Shown here piece by piece: positions 28,915 to 37,314 of a DNA stretch of 64,000 bases (the stretch's first letter is position 1; each line of letters opens with the position of its first letter). Under the pieces are notes generated by a model. The model was given only the letters and a program-made list of their open reading frames with translations, was not told where the DNA came from and made no database searches. Made by a program: the position numbers and the translations under genes. The DNA is from Anderseniella sp963698275. GTDB lineage: Bacteria; Pseudomonadota; Alphaproteobacteria; Rhizobiales; Aestuariivirgaceae. The stretch covers positions 1-64,000 of the forward strand of contig CAVOQE010000006.1 in NCBI GenBank assembly GCA_963698275.1. Direction: 5' to 3'.

Positions 28915-29577
28915 TCAATCCAGCGAGCCGGATTGTTTTCGCGCTTCGTCAGGCGTTACGTCCAGAACCCTTGCGGTACCGGTGATTTTCACAGCATCGG
29001 GCTTGCAGTCTTTCATGCACGGCTCTGCCCCTTTGGCAATGACCGGTGTGTCAGGGCGCACATCTGCAATGAAATTGGCTTCGTTCGGCAGCCGGGTTTC
29101 AACGAAGTTCTGCTTTGACAGTTCAAAATCCGCATCCACTATATCATTGAGATTCAGCAGGTAAGCCGTGATTGCGTAGACTTCATCGGGCTGCAGCGAC
29201 TGTGCCTCGCCGAACGGCATGGCCCGGTTGACATAGTCGAACACGGTCGACAGATAGGGCCAGTACGAGCCGATTGTCTTGACCGGCCTGTCACTCTTGA
29301 GACTGTCCCGACCGCCCGCCAGTACCGGCCAGCGATCAATGCCTTCGCCGAAGTCACCATGACAAGAAGCGCACTTTTCGGCATAGATCTCCTCGCCCTG
29401 GGCCACGGTCCCTTTTCCCTCGGGCAAGCCCTGGCCGTCGGGGCGTATATCAATGTCCCAGGCTGAAACTTCGGCTGCGGTTGCTTCGCGGCCAAGGTCA
29501 AACTTGCCGGCCATTGCCGGAGTTGCAACTGCAAGTACGGACAACGCAACAAATGCGGACTTAAGATACTTCGACAT
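28915..29577 (-). CDS. soxD: sulfur-oxidation c-type cytochrome SoxD
   Basis: A 220-residue periplasmic cytochrome with a signal peptide ending near ATPAMA and one haem site CASCH at about residue 75. SoxD is the electron-accepting subunit of the SoxCD sulfur dehydrogenase, which oxidises the sulfane sulfur still bound to SoxY. The classic Paracoccus SoxD is longer and dihaem; this short monohaem form ends with an extra Cys pair (EPCMKDC). The ATG at 29577 starts the signal peptide and overlaps the end of soxC by 17 bases, which supports coupled expression. It is the last gene of the minus-strand sox run. Confidence 0.88.
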   Translation of the reverse strand: MSKYLKSAFVALSVLAVATPAMAGKFDLGREATAAEVSAWDIDIRPDGQGLPEGKGTVAQGEEIYAEKCASCHGDFGEGIDRWPVLAGGRDSLKSDRPVKTIGSYWPYLSTVFDYVNRAMPFGEAQSLQPDEVYAITAYLLNLNDIVDADFELSKQNFVETRLPNEANFIADVRPDTPVIAKGAEPCMKDCKPDAVKITGTARVLDVTPDEARKQSGSLD

Positions 29578-30835
29578 TTTCAACCTCGCCATTGGCTTTC
29601 ACATGCCAGGTCTGAATACCGTTATTATGGTAGATGGAATTGGTGCCCCGCTCGGCGCGCAGCTGATTTTTCGTCGGCTGCACATATCCGGTGGAATCCA
29701 TGGCCCTCGATTGCAGCAGCAAGGGCGACCCGTCCCAGTCAAAATCAAGATAGAAGCGGTGGATTGATTTATCCAGGCTCGGCCCGTCAATGCGCGCCGG
29801 CATCCAGTTGCGGCCACCGTCGATGGAAACATCCACCCGGTCAATGGTGCCGCGCCCGGACCAGGCAACGCCGGTGATGACCGTCTGGCCCTTCTTGTGC
29901 AGCAATGGCGCTTGCGGACTGGGATTGGTGATGACCGATTTTGCATCCATCTCCCAGGTGAAGCGGCGCGCCTTGCCGTTTTCCAGAAGATCGGTGTATT
30001 TCGAGGTTTCCTCGCGGTGATGCCAGGGTTCATCGCCGACTTCGAGGCGACGCAACCATTTGACCCACATATTGCCTTCCCAACCGGGCACGACGAGGCG
30101 CAGCGGATAACCCTGTTCCGGGCGCAGTGCCTCACCGTTCATCTTGAAGGCAACCAGGCAATCTTCCATCGCCTTTTCCAATGGAACAGACCGCGTCATA
30201 GCCGATGCATCTGCGCCTTCCGGCATAATCCATCTGGCGTTGGTTTTGACGCCTGCCTCTTGCAGAAGCAGCTTCAGCGGCACGCCGGTGTACATGACAT
30301 TATGGATCATGCCGTGGGTGAACTGGCAGCCATTGAGCTGGGCACCGCGCCATTCCATGCCGGAATTGGCGGCGCATTCGAGGAAATACACCCGGTTTTC
30401 GCGCGGGAACCGCATGATGTCGGCCATGGTGAAGACAATCTGCTTGTCCACCAGGCCGTTGATCATCAGACGGTGCTCGGCAGGATCGACTTCAGCTATG
30501 CCTGCATGATGGCGTTCAAAGCACAGGCCGTTGGGCGTGATGATACCGTCCAGGTCATGCAGCGGTGTAAAATTGACCGACGAGACCGGATCTGCCGTGA
30601 GCCAGGCAACATTGCGGCGCACAACGGATTTTTCAAACTCGGACGGATGACCATAAGGGCGCGTGTCAACACCGTCACCAAGGTATTGATTCCAGTCCTT
30701 CTTTTCGAGAATGGCTGCCTCGCCTTCGCTGGCGCGCGCCTTGCCGGCAATCGCAGCGCCGCCAAGAGCCAGCCCGGCCCCCAGGAAGCGGCGGCGGCTG
30801 GTTGTCGTTTTTGGAATCCCTGTTTCATCAGACAT
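29561..30835 (-). CDS. soxC: sulfur dehydrogenase molybdenum subunit SoxC
   Basis: A 424-residue sulfite-oxidase-family molybdoprotein. A twin-arginine signal (SRRRFLGAGLALGG) indicates folded export to the periplasm. The molybdenum-ligating cysteine is seen in VYFLECAANSG. The C-terminal dimerisation domain is complete. With SoxD it removes electrons from the protein-bound sulfane sulfur, which allows full oxidation of thiosulfate to sulfate without sulfur globules. The start at 30835 (MSDETG) is chosen over the upstream in-frame codon at 30859. A 66-base gap separates it from soxB and holds a palindromic candidate operator. Confidence 0.93.
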   Translation of the reverse strand: MSDETGIPKTTTSRRRFLGAGLALGGAAIAGKARASEGEAAILEKKDWNQYLGDGVDTRPYGHPSEFEKSVVRRNVAWLTADPVSSVNFTPLHDLDGIITPNGLCFERHHAGIAEVDPAEHRLMINGLVDKQIVFTMADIMRFPRENRVYFLECAANSGMEWRGAQLNGCQFTHGMIHNVMYTGVPLKLLLQEAGVKTNARWIMPEGADASAMTRSVPLEKAMEDCLVAFKMNGEALRPEQGYPLRLVVPGWEGNMWVKWLRRLEVGDEPWHHREETSKYTDLLENGKARRFTWEMDAKSVITNPSPQAPLLHKKGQTVITGVAWSGRGTIDRVDVSIDGGRNWMPARIDGPSLDKSIHRFYLDFDWDGSPLLLQSRAMDSTGYVQPTKNQLRAERGTNSIYHNNGIQTWHVKANGEVENVEVS

Positions 30836-30868
30836 GAGCGTCACTCCTCGTGCTGACATGCATTATAC

Positions 30869-30884
30869 ATTCATTTATTTGAAT
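30869..30884. promoter_or_regulatory. candidate SoxR operator, soxB-soxC gap
   Basis: ATTCATTTATTTGAAT is an inverted repeat of the form ATTCA-N6-TGAAT, placed 34 bases before the soxC start. The same arms and spacing occur between soxW and soxX. ArsR-type regulators bind such sites; binding by the nearby SoxR is inferred. Confidence 0.5.
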
Positions 30885-30901
30885 ATCAAAGTCCAAAGGC
30901 A

Positions 30902-32599
30902 TTACATTTTCACCTTTACCGTCGGCTGGTCGGGCAGGTTGACCACCTGTTTGGCGGTGATGTGCTTTTCCATCAGGTCATAAATGGCTGGGCCTTCAAC
31001 ATTCTCGTTGACCGAAGCCCAGCCGCCGACGACATACTTCTTGTCCGCCTCCAGCGGTTCTCCGGTCGATATCAGGCGCATGTCAGAGATGCGCCCGCCC
31101 ATGTCTGCGTTGGGTGAGCAGGTGTAGCTCATGCCGCCAACGCGGACCATGTCGCCACCCTGCTGGAAGAACGGATCCTTGTTGAACAGGTTGTCGCAAA
31201 CGTCCTCGAGGATTTCCTTCATCTGGGTACCGGTGAACTCCAGCCGATAGACGGACGGATAACTCATCGAGGTTTCCGTGTAGAGATCCTCAATTGTGAT
31301 GTCCTGGCCCGGCAGCAGCGTGGTGCCCCACCTGAACCCCGGAGACAGGGCAATCTGGGTGTCGCGCTGTTCGATAATGCCCTGACAGATCAGGTCATCC
31401 CATGTGCCGTTGAAATTACCGCGGCGATACAACAGGCTTTCGGTCTTGCCGATCACCCGGTTCAACTCGGCTTCATGGGGCTTGCGCACTTCGTCAATCT
31501 TTGCCGCCATCTCGGCGTCAGGCTGGATCACGTCGGAGAACACCGGGATCAGATTGGACGAGTGACCAACGACCTTGCCATCCTTGACCTCAAGATCGAT
31601 GCGGCCAAGATATTTTCCGTGGGAACCGGACGACAACAACAAAGTGCTGCCGATTTCAATCGCCTGCGGAATGGCATCGTGGGTATGACCTGTCACAATG
31701 ACATCGATGCCATTGACCACACTTGCCAGTTTGCGATCCACATCAAATCCGTCATGGGACAACAGCACCACGACCTCGGCACCGTCCGCGCGTGCCTTGT
31801 CGACATTCTCCTGCAACGTCTCCGGCCTGATGCCAAATGACCATTTGGGGAACATCCAGCGCGGATTGGCAATCGGCGTATAGGGCATAGCCTGGCCGAT
31901 GACGGCGACCTTGACCCCGCCCTTTTCAAACATGGCGGTGCTGTCGAACACCGGTTCGTCCCACTCATTGTCAAAGATGTTGGACGCCAGGAAAGCGTAG
32001 CCCATATCGTCGATGATTTCCTTGACCCGGTCTTCACCGAAGGTGAATTCCCAGTGCCCGACCATCGCATCCGGCTTGAGCAGCTTCATACACTCGACCA
32101 TGTCCTGGCCGTTGCTTTTCAGCGACGTGTAGGATCCCTGCCAGGTGTCACCGCCATCCAGAAACAGTACCTTGTCGTCACCACGTTCCGCCCTGATTGC
32201 CTTCACAAGGGTTGCGGTCCGGTCCAGTCCGCCAAGACGGCCATAGGCGCGGGCAAGTTCTTCATAGTCGACCATGGTATGGGCGTAGGCGAGCGGTGAG
32301 CCCTTTTCGATGCCGAAATGGATAAGGAACTCCTCTCCAACCAGATGCGGAGGAATACCGGCATAGTCTCCAACACCGATATTGGTGTCGGGCGGGCGGA
32401 AGTAGACCGGCTTCAACTGGGCATGAACATCGGTGAAATGCAGTAAGGTAATCTGGCCCTTCGAGTCAAATTTCAGCAGATCGTCCTGTGTCAGTTTCTG
32501 CTGCGCCAGGGCGCGGGTAATGTTTGCACCGTAACCTGCAACACCAAGTGCGGCACCGGCGTTGATGGTGTATTGCAGAAAATCACGTCTGGTAAACAT
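30902..32599 (-). CDS. soxB: thiosulfohydrolase SoxB
   Basis: A 565-residue dimanganese hydrolase of the 5'-nucleotidase superfamily. A twin-arginine signal (TRRDFLQ) begins the protein. Metal-site motifs are visible in order: FTDVHAQ, GGDTWQGS, GHWEFTFG (the SoxB version of the family's GNHE) and GHTHDAIP. It cleaves the terminal sulfonate from the SoxY-cysteine thiosulfonate as sulfate. The ATG at 32599 starts the Tat signal; the frame is open to 32647 without a better start. A hairpin with a T-run lies in the gap between soxA and this gene, so soxB and soxCD may be expressed below or independently of soxXYZA. Confidence 0.95.
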   Translation of the reverse strand: MFTRRDFLQYTINAGAALGVAGYGANITRALAQQKLTQDDLLKFDSKGQITLLHFTDVHAQLKPVYFRPPDTNIGVGDYAGIPPHLVGEEFLIHFGIEKGSPLAYAHTMVDYEELARAYGRLGGLDRTATLVKAIRAERGDDKVLFLDGGDTWQGSYTSLKSNGQDMVECMKLLKPDAMVGHWEFTFGEDRVKEIIDDMGYAFLASNIFDNEWDEPVFDSTAMFEKGGVKVAVIGQAMPYTPIANPRWMFPKWSFGIRPETLQENVDKARADGAEVVVLLSHDGFDVDRKLASVVNGIDVIVTGHTHDAIPQAIEIGSTLLLSSGSHGKYLGRIDLEVKDGKVVGHSSNLIPVFSDVIQPDAEMAAKIDEVRKPHEAELNRVIGKTESLLYRRGNFNGTWDDLICQGIIEQRDTQIALSPGFRWGTTLLPGQDITIEDLYTETSMSYPSVYRLEFTGTQMKEILEDVCDNLFNKDPFFQQGGDMVRVGGMSYTCSPNADMGGRISDMRLISTGEPLEADKKYVVGGWASVNENVEGPAIYDLMEKHITAKQVVNLPDQPTVKVKM

Positions 32600-32624
32600 G
32601 GCCAAAAACCTCGGCTGAAGGATA

Positions 32625-32657
32625 CAAAAAAGGCGGGCATTTCCCAAAACACCCGCC
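32625..32657 (-). terminator. weak terminator or processing hairpin, soxA-soxB gap
   Basis: On the minus strand a GGCGGG/CCCGCC stem (6 pairs, 14-base loop) is followed by a run of seven T. It lies between soxA and soxB, so it would lower rather than abolish downstream transcription. The large loop makes it a weak terminator. Confidence 0.5.
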
Positions 32658-32680
32658 CAAACTTCGTCAAATCAATTGGT

Positions 32681-33538
32681 CTACTGGCGTACGGCGGGTG
32701 TTTCCACCGACAGGCCGGACCCACGCCAGGTGACGTAAAGCTCCAACGCCATCAACTCGTCGGAGAATGCCTTGGGGAACTCTGCACGGGTGTCGCGAAT
32801 GCAGCCACGGAAACGGTTGTGGACCGACACCAGTCCACCCTGCTTGAGACGGTAGGTTGGGAACCCATTGACCTGGCCCTGGCTCAGATGATCGGCCCGG
32901 ATATTCTTGCCCATGTTCTGCTCGTGGCAAGACGCACAAGACAGGTCCAACTGGCCAGTACGTGTGTAGTACAACTTCTTGCCGTCATCCCACCATTTCT
33001 GCAGCTCACCCTTGCCAAGATCAAGCGCAACAGGCGTACCAAGAGACTGGTGCTTGATATACGCAGTCAATGGTTTCTGACCACTCTTGTCGAAAGCGTA
33101 AGGTTCCGCGCCCATATTCTTTTCGCGGCACTTGTTGATTTGCAGTTCGATGTTGATTGGCCGTTTGGCATCAGCATCCCATTTCGGGTAGTTGGCAGCG
33201 ATGCCCTTCATGCTTTCCTTGGCATCATTATGGCACGATGCGCAGGACTTGCCTTCGCTACCTTCAACCGTGTTCCAGATAGCCTCGCCCTCCTCAACAC
33301 CGAGCATGCCGGGATTGTTGAAGCTGTCAGACTGCAGCGCACGGGTCTCATCGGTTCTGAACAACCAGCCAGACATGACCTCGTCAAAAGGATAGCCTTC
33401 AGGAGCCTTGGTGCGGCTTACCATCGGATTACCGTCAATACTCAAGGTTTCGTCGACAGGATCAGCGCTGAGGCCAACAATGCCAGAGGTAAATGCCACG
33501 GCTGCCGCCAGGCCTGCTGCAATCAGTTTGTTTTTCAC
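32681..33538 (-). CDS. soxA: sulfur-oxidation dihaem cytochrome SoxA
   Basis: A 285-residue dihaem subunit of the SoxXA enzyme, which couples thiosulfate oxidatively to the SoxY carrier cysteine. Two CASCH haem sites are present (in GKSCASCHND and LSCASCHEQN), and the cysteine in FRGCIRDTR matches the active-site haem ligand that carries a persulfide. A signal peptide covers about residues 1-25. I choose the GTG at 33538 because GGGAGG sits 9 bases before it and it starts the signal peptide; the ATG at 33559 would add a polar SGRKHD extension. It lies between soxZ and soxB. Confidence 0.93.
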   Translation of the reverse strand: MKNKLIAAGLAAAVAFTSGIVGLSADPVDETLSIDGNPMVSRTKAPEGYPFDEVMSGWLFRTDETRALQSDSFNNPGMLGVEEGEAIWNTVEGSEGKSCASCHNDAKESMKGIAANYPKWDADAKRPINIELQINKCREKNMGAEPYAFDKSGQKPLTAYIKHQSLGTPVALDLGKGELQKWWDDGKKLYYTRTGQLDLSCASCHEQNMGKNIRADHLSQGQVNGFPTYRLKQGGLVSVHNRFRGCIRDTRAEFPKAFSDELMALELYVTWRGSGLSVETPAVRQ

Positions 33539-33605
33539 GTCGTGTTTCCTCCCGGACATGTCACCGCCTTTCCACCCCTGCGGGCAGAAGACGCCGCTGT
33601 CCGTG

Positions 33606-33932
33606 TTAGCTGACTTCGATCTTCTTTTCCTCGGTATAGGTTGAACCGTCATCATCCACCCAGATGAACTTGAAGGTTCCCGACTCTGATACTTTTGCGC
33701 TGAACTCAAAGAACGGATTTGCCGAGATAGCCGGATCGATATCACACTCAAACACCTTGGCACCGTTGAACTCGCAGGTGAACTTGTTGATGATCGAACG
33801 CGGAATGACCTTGCCTTGCTTGTCCTTACGCTGACCGGATTCCATCTTGTGGCTGATCAGGGTCTTGATGGTAATCACATCGCCAGCCTTTGCTGACTTT
33901 GGCACCTTCACGCGTGGTTTCGATTTTGCCAT
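33606..33932 (-). CDS. soxZ: sulfur-carrier partner SoxZ
   Basis: A 108-residue beta-sandwich protein that pairs with SoxY to form the SoxYZ carrier on which thiosulfate is oxidised. The N-terminus (KPRVKVPKSAKAGDVITIKTLISH) and the end (YTEEKKIEVS) are typical. It has no signal of its own and is expected to reach the periplasm bound to Tat-exported SoxY. It follows soxY by 24 bases. Confidence 0.94.
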   Translation of the reverse strand: MAKSKPRVKVPKSAKAGDVITIKTLISHKMESGQRKDKQGKVIPRSIINKFTCEFNGAKVFECDIDPAISANPFFEFSAKVSESGTFKFIWVDDDGSTYTEEKKIEVS

Positions 33933-33956
33933 TATACTTGATCCTTCCTAAGTGCC

Positions 33957-34412
33957 TTAGCCGCCACAGCCGCCAATTGTGACCTTGACCAGACGTGTAT
34001 CGGAATAGACCGATCCGTCCTTCATTTTCGCGACAGCGACAACATTCTGCGTCTTCGCCAACCGCATGCGGGTCGTAGCCGAAGCCTGACCACTCATTTC
34101 GGTGAAGTGGAAAGTCGCCACGGCTGGATTCGGGTTGCCTTCAGCCAGGATCATGACCAACTCGACCAGATCATCGCCTGACATGGCACTTTCAACCGAA
34201 ACACTGATCGGCACCGTATTGCCGTTCTCCGCGATCTCCGGCGCTGTCAGGGTGATTTTTCCACTCTCCGGCTTCTTGTTGCCGGTGAATTCCATTATCC
34301 GTTTTTCGGTGTCCTCGGCATTTGCAAATGCCGTCGAAATACCGAACCCGGTAAAGCTCAGCGCGGCAGCGCCGGCGGTAAGTCCGAGGGCTTGTCTCCT
34401 GGTGAATTTCAT
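33957..34412 (-). CDS. soxY: sulfur-carrier protein SoxY
   Basis: A 151-residue carrier protein. A twin-arginine signal (TRRQALGLTAG) starts it and the C-terminal swinging arm ends in TIGGCGG, with the carrier cysteine at residue 149. Thiosulfate is attached to that cysteine by SoxXA, then processed by SoxB and SoxCD. An AGGAG sequence lies 8 bases before the ATG. The gene sits between soxX and soxZ, the standard order. Confidence 0.96.
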   Translation of the reverse strand: MKFTRRQALGLTAGAAALSFTGFGISTAFANAEDTEKRIMEFTGNKKPESGKITLTAPEIAENGNTVPISVSVESAMSGDDLVELVMILAEGNPNPAVATFHFTEMSGQASATTRMRLAKTQNVVAVAKMKDGSVYSDTRLVKVTIGGCGG

Positions 34413-34423
34413 CGCATGCGCTC

Positions 34424-34894
34424 CTATTCCTTCAACGTGGCAAGGTAAGCCACAACGTCTTCTACCTGCTCAGCCGTCAGGATGGTTTTGCCGACGAGGT
34501 CCTTGCGCGGGTTCAATCCGACTTCCACCGAGTAAAATCCTGGCATTACGGTATCTTCCGTGAAAATCTTCTTGGAGTTCACCACAATGGCCCGCAACTG
34601 AGCTTCACTCCAGCGGTCCGCCGCACCATCCAGAGTCGGGCCCACATTACCGTGGAACAGCTGCTCTTTCTGATCTGAGTTTTCGTGGCAGGCCAGGCAA
34701 TTGCCCAATTTCCTGCTGGAAAAGACCTCACGGCCTTTCGCCGCATCACCCGGCTTACCGGTCAGTGACGCTGCAATTTCGTTGTCGTCAGTGAAACTTA
34801 CATCGGTTGGTGCAATTTCACCAGCCACCGCAATGCCTGACAAGGAGACAGCCAGTCCCACTGCCACGGCACCTGCCTTGAGCATGTCCCTCAT
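34424..34894 (-). CDS. soxX: sulfur-oxidation cytochrome SoxX
   Basis: A 156-residue monohaem cytochrome c, partner of SoxA. The haem site is CLACH and a downstream methionine in DTVMPGFYSV is the likely axial ligand. A signal peptide ends near IAVAGE. The ATG at 34894 has GGAGG 6 bases upstream; the frame is open to 34948 but the earlier part lacks signal-peptide character. A 129-base gap separates it from soxW and holds a candidate SoxR operator. Confidence 0.93.
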   Translation of the reverse strand: MRDMLKAGAVAVGLAVSLSGIAVAGEIAPTDVSFTDDNEIAASLTGKPGDAAKGREVFSSRKLGNCLACHENSDQKEQLFHGNVGPTLDGAADRWSEAQLRAIVVNSKKIFTEDTVMPGFYSVEVGLNPRKDLVGKTILTAEQVEDVVAYLATLKE

Positions 34895-34963
34895 TAATTT
34901 CCTCCAGCGCTTTCTTGTTGTTGTCGAGAACCCTAGTGCACGTTTCATTGCAGATCAAGACAA

Positions 34964-34979
34964 ATTCATATTCTTGAAT
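34964..34979. promoter_or_regulatory. candidate SoxR operator, soxW-soxX gap
   Basis: ATTCATATTCTTGAAT is a perfect ATTCA-N6-TGAAT inverted repeat about 70 bases before soxX. In Pseudaminobacter salicylatoxidans SoxR is known to bind the equivalent soxW-soxX region, which supports the call. Confidence 0.6.
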
Positions 34980-35023
34980 AAATGGCAAAGGACCTGTGGA
35001 TTTCAAGAGTCTCCAGGGCTCGT

Positions 35024-35605
35024 TCAATCAGTGTTTTTCTTGCCCTGTTCACGTCGCTCAATAATGCGACGGGCATGATAACGCTGAAAATCCTCGTCCG
35101 TTTCATAGCCTTTCTTGTGCACCCACTGGAACATGTCGAGGAAGGTTCCCTTCCTGAAGGCACCGGGCATGACTGCGACGGTGGATGCGCCAACATCCTT
35201 CTTGCCATCGGTTTCCTCAGGCATGAAGAAGATGGTCGGGGTAAAGGTTACCCGCCATTTGCGCGCTGCGGTTTTTTCGGTCAGCGCCTCGCCATCCAGA
35301 TCGGTGACTTCCTCGTCGCCATACAGATTGTACTGAACCACCATGTAATTCGCCTTGATGAAATCACGAACTTCCGGGTCAGTCAGCACCTGCTCGTGGA
35401 CCTGGCGGCAATAGGTGCAGCCGCGTTGCTCAAACATCAGCGCAAGGCGCTTGCCTTCCGCCCTGGCAGTGGCCATGTCTTCCTTGATGTCGCGAAATGT
35501 GGTCGCAAACCAGGCCTGTTTGTGCAGACCGTCATCTCCAACTTCAGCGGCCAGCGCGCCGGTAATCCCGGCAAGCAGAACAGTAACAGCAAGAAATAAT
35601 CGCAT
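35024..35605 (-). CDS. soxW: periplasmic thioredoxin SoxW
   Basis: A 193-residue thioredoxin-fold protein with a signal peptide (residues 1-19) and the redox motif CTYC in RGCTYCRQVH. A cis-proline region (FTPTIFF) follows at about residue 120. SoxW receives electrons from the membrane protein SoxV and is thought to keep the SoxY cysteine reduced. It starts 12 bases after the soxV stop, so the two are co-transcribed. Confidence 0.88.
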   Translation of the reverse strand: MRLFLAVTVLLAGITGALAAEVGDDGLHKQAWFATTFRDIKEDMATARAEGKRLALMFEQRGCTYCRQVHEQVLTDPEVRDFIKANYMVVQYNLYGDEEVTDLDGEALTEKTAARKWRVTFTPTIFFMPEETDGKKDVGASTVAVMPGAFRKGTFLDMFQWVHKKGYETDEDFQRYHARRIIERREQGKKNTD

Positions 35606-35617
35606 TTCAGTTTCTCC

Positions 35618-36355
35618 TTATCCAACTGCGCCCAACCCCGGAAACAGCTCCAACATATAATAAGCTATGGCGGACATGCCGCCTGTTATGAACAACACAC
35701 CCGTCAGCACCAGCAGGCCGCCAGTCAGTTTTTCGATCATACCCATGCGATGGCGATGGCGTTTCATCAGAGCCATGAAGGGTCGAAAGAAAACCGCTGC
35801 AAGAATGAACGGGATGCCGATACCCAGTGCGTAGGCGAGCAAAAGGGACGCACCTTTCAGCGCGTCTCCGGCTTGAGCTGCCACAAACAGAATGGCGGCC
35901 AGAACCGGCCCTACACAGGGTGTCCAGCCAAACGCAAACGCCAGGCCCACGACATAGGCACCCAAAAGGCCGACAGCCTTGGCCGGGCCCTGCATCCTGA
36001 TGTCGCGATACAGAAAGGGTATCCGGAAAACACCCATGAAATGCAGGCCCAGGACGATGATAATGACACCGGCAACCTTGGCAAGAACATCAAGGTGATC
36101 GGTAACAAAGCTGCCGATGAACGAGGCACTGGCGCCGAGCGCGACGAATACCGTTGCAAAGCCCGCAACGAAGGCCATCGCCGCCATCACCACTGCCCGC
36201 CAGGCATCGGCGGGCATGTCTTCATCGCTCAGTTCATTGATTGAAGTCCCGGCGAGAAAGCACAAATAGGGCGGAACAAGCGGCAACACGCAAGGTGAAG
36301 CAAAGGACAAGAACCCCGCCACCAACGCCGCTGCATAGCTGATTTCCAGGTCCAC
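35618..36355 (-). CDS. soxV: CcdA-like thiol transporter SoxV
   Basis: A 245-residue membrane protein of the CcdA/DsbD family with six predicted helices. The paired redox cysteines are seen in ASPCVLPLVPPYL and GWTPCVGPVLAA. It moves reducing power from the cytoplasm to periplasmic SoxW. The start codon is GTG at 36355, supported by GGGAG 6 bases upstream. It is the first gene of the minus-strand sox run, divergent from soxS across 68 bases. Confidence 0.9.
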   Translation of the reverse strand: MDLEISYAAALVAGFLSFASPCVLPLVPPYLCFLAGTSINELSDEDMPADAWRAVVMAAMAFVAGFATVFVALGASASFIGSFVTDHLDVLAKVAGVIIIVLGLHFMGVFRIPFLYRDIRMQGPAKAVGLLGAYVVGLAFAFGWTPCVGPVLAAILFVAAQAGDALKGASLLLAYALGIGIPFILAAVFFRPFMALMKRHRHRMGMIEKLTGGLLVLTGVLFITGGMSAIAYYMLELFPGLGAVG

Positions 36356-36388
36356 AAATCACTCCCGTCGAACCCACAAAAAGTTCAT

Positions 36389-36404
36389 ATTCAATTTTTG
36401 CAAT
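36389..36404. promoter_or_regulatory. candidate SoxR operator, soxV-soxS divergent promoter
   Basis: ATTCAATTTTTGCAAT is an imperfect version of ATTCA-N6-TGAAT. It overlaps the string TTCATATTC, which also occurs in the soxW-soxX site. It lies in the 68-base divergent promoter that serves both sox arms, where SoxR binding is known in Pseudaminobacter. Confidence 0.5.
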
Positions 36405-36423
36405 TTGTTGTAAGGTGTCACGC

Positions 36424-36852
36424 ATGAAAACTCTTCGCAACAGATTCTTGCGGGTTTCGGCCGCAATGGCTCTCGGCCTTGCTGTTCTCGCTTCAGCGCC
36501 GCTCAGCGTGAAAGCTGCGCAGCTCATCATGCTGGAACAGGCCGGCTGTCACTGGTGCGAAGTGTGGAACGAAGAGATTGGTATCGCCTATCCCAACACT
36601 GATGAAGGCAAGCGTGCACCGCTGCGCCGGGTGGATATCCACGCCCCGTTGCCGGCAGACCTGAAAGGCCTGAAAAAAGCCAATTACACCCCCACCTTCG
36701 TGGTCTGGCACAATGGTCGCGAGATTGACCGTTTGCGCGGCTATCCAGGCGAGCACTTCTTCTGGCCGATGCTGCAACAGATGCTGGCCAAATTAGACAA
36801 CGCAGAAACCGGCAAGGCGGATACGTCCGGTACTGCCGAACCGAAATCATAA
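36424..36852 (+). CDS. soxS: periplasmic thioredoxin-like SoxS
   Basis: A 142-residue thioredoxin-like protein with a signal peptide (about residues 1-32) and the motif CHWC in QAGCHWCEVWNEE. SoxS reactivates the SoxYZ carrier by reducing its cysteine. The cis-proline region is YTPTFVVWHNG. The ATG at 36424 is used; a GTG nine bases earlier adds three residues. It starts the plus-strand soxSRT arm, 18 bases before soxR. Confidence 0.88.
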   Translation: MKTLRNRFLRVSAAMALGLAVLASAPLSVKAAQLIMLEQAGCHWCEVWNEEIGIAYPNTDEGKRAPLRRVDIHAPLPADLKGLKKANYTPTFVVWHNGREIDRLRGYPGEHFFWPMLQQMLAKLDNAETGKADTSGTAEPKS

Positions 36853-36870
36853 GGACACAGGAATTTCACC

Positions 36871-37209
36871 ATGGCAAATGCCCAACTGAAATTCGAGCAC
36901 TCGCTCGACGACATGATGACGAGTGCCAAGGATGCCACGGATTTTCTGAAAGCCCTGGCGCATGAAGGCCGGCTGGCCATTTTATGCCGGCTGTCGCAGG
37001 GAGAATGCACGGTTACGGAACTGGAGCAGTTGCTGTCTGCACGCCAAGCTGCTGTATCCCAGCAACTTGCCCGCTTGCGGCTCGAAGGGCTGGTCAATGC
37101 GCGCCGCGACGGCAAGACCATCTATTATACAATCGGCGACGAACGGGTGAAGCAGATGATCACGGTACTCTACGACATGTTCTGTGCCGAAGATGACAAA
37201 AACAACTGA
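36871..37209 (+). CDS. soxR: ArsR-family repressor SoxR (persulfide-sensor type)
   Basis: A 112-residue winged-helix repressor. Cysteines lie at positions 39, 46 and 105; Cys39 and Cys105 match the pair that forms a tetrasulfide link in the persulfide sensors SqrR and BigR. The recognition helix region is SARQAAVSQQLARLRLEGLV. SoxR proteins repress the sox operons and release DNA when thiosulfate or a reactive sulfur species is present. It lies between soxS and soxT. Candidate operators of the form ATTCA-N6-TGAAT are found nearby. It is unrelated to the redox-sensing MerR-type SoxR of E. coli. Confidence 0.9.
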   Translation: MANAQLKFEHSLDDMMTSAKDATDFLKALAHEGRLAILCRLSQGECTVTELEQLLSARQAAVSQQLARLRLEGLVNARRDGKTIYYTIGDERVKQMITVLYDMFCAEDDKNN

Positions 37210-37314
37210 AGCTGTATCTTGAAGCACCGCCTGCGAACCAACAGGCAGTCCGGCTGAAAACCAAAAATTACAGAAGGCAGGATAACCTGCCCTGACCCAT
37301 GGAGAGAACGAGAG

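Noticed and set aside
37276..37291. Perfect hairpin GGCAGG-ATAA-CCTGCC between soxR and soxT
   Set aside because: There is no T-run after it, so it is not a terminator, and it does not match the sox palindromes. Its use, if any, cannot be told.
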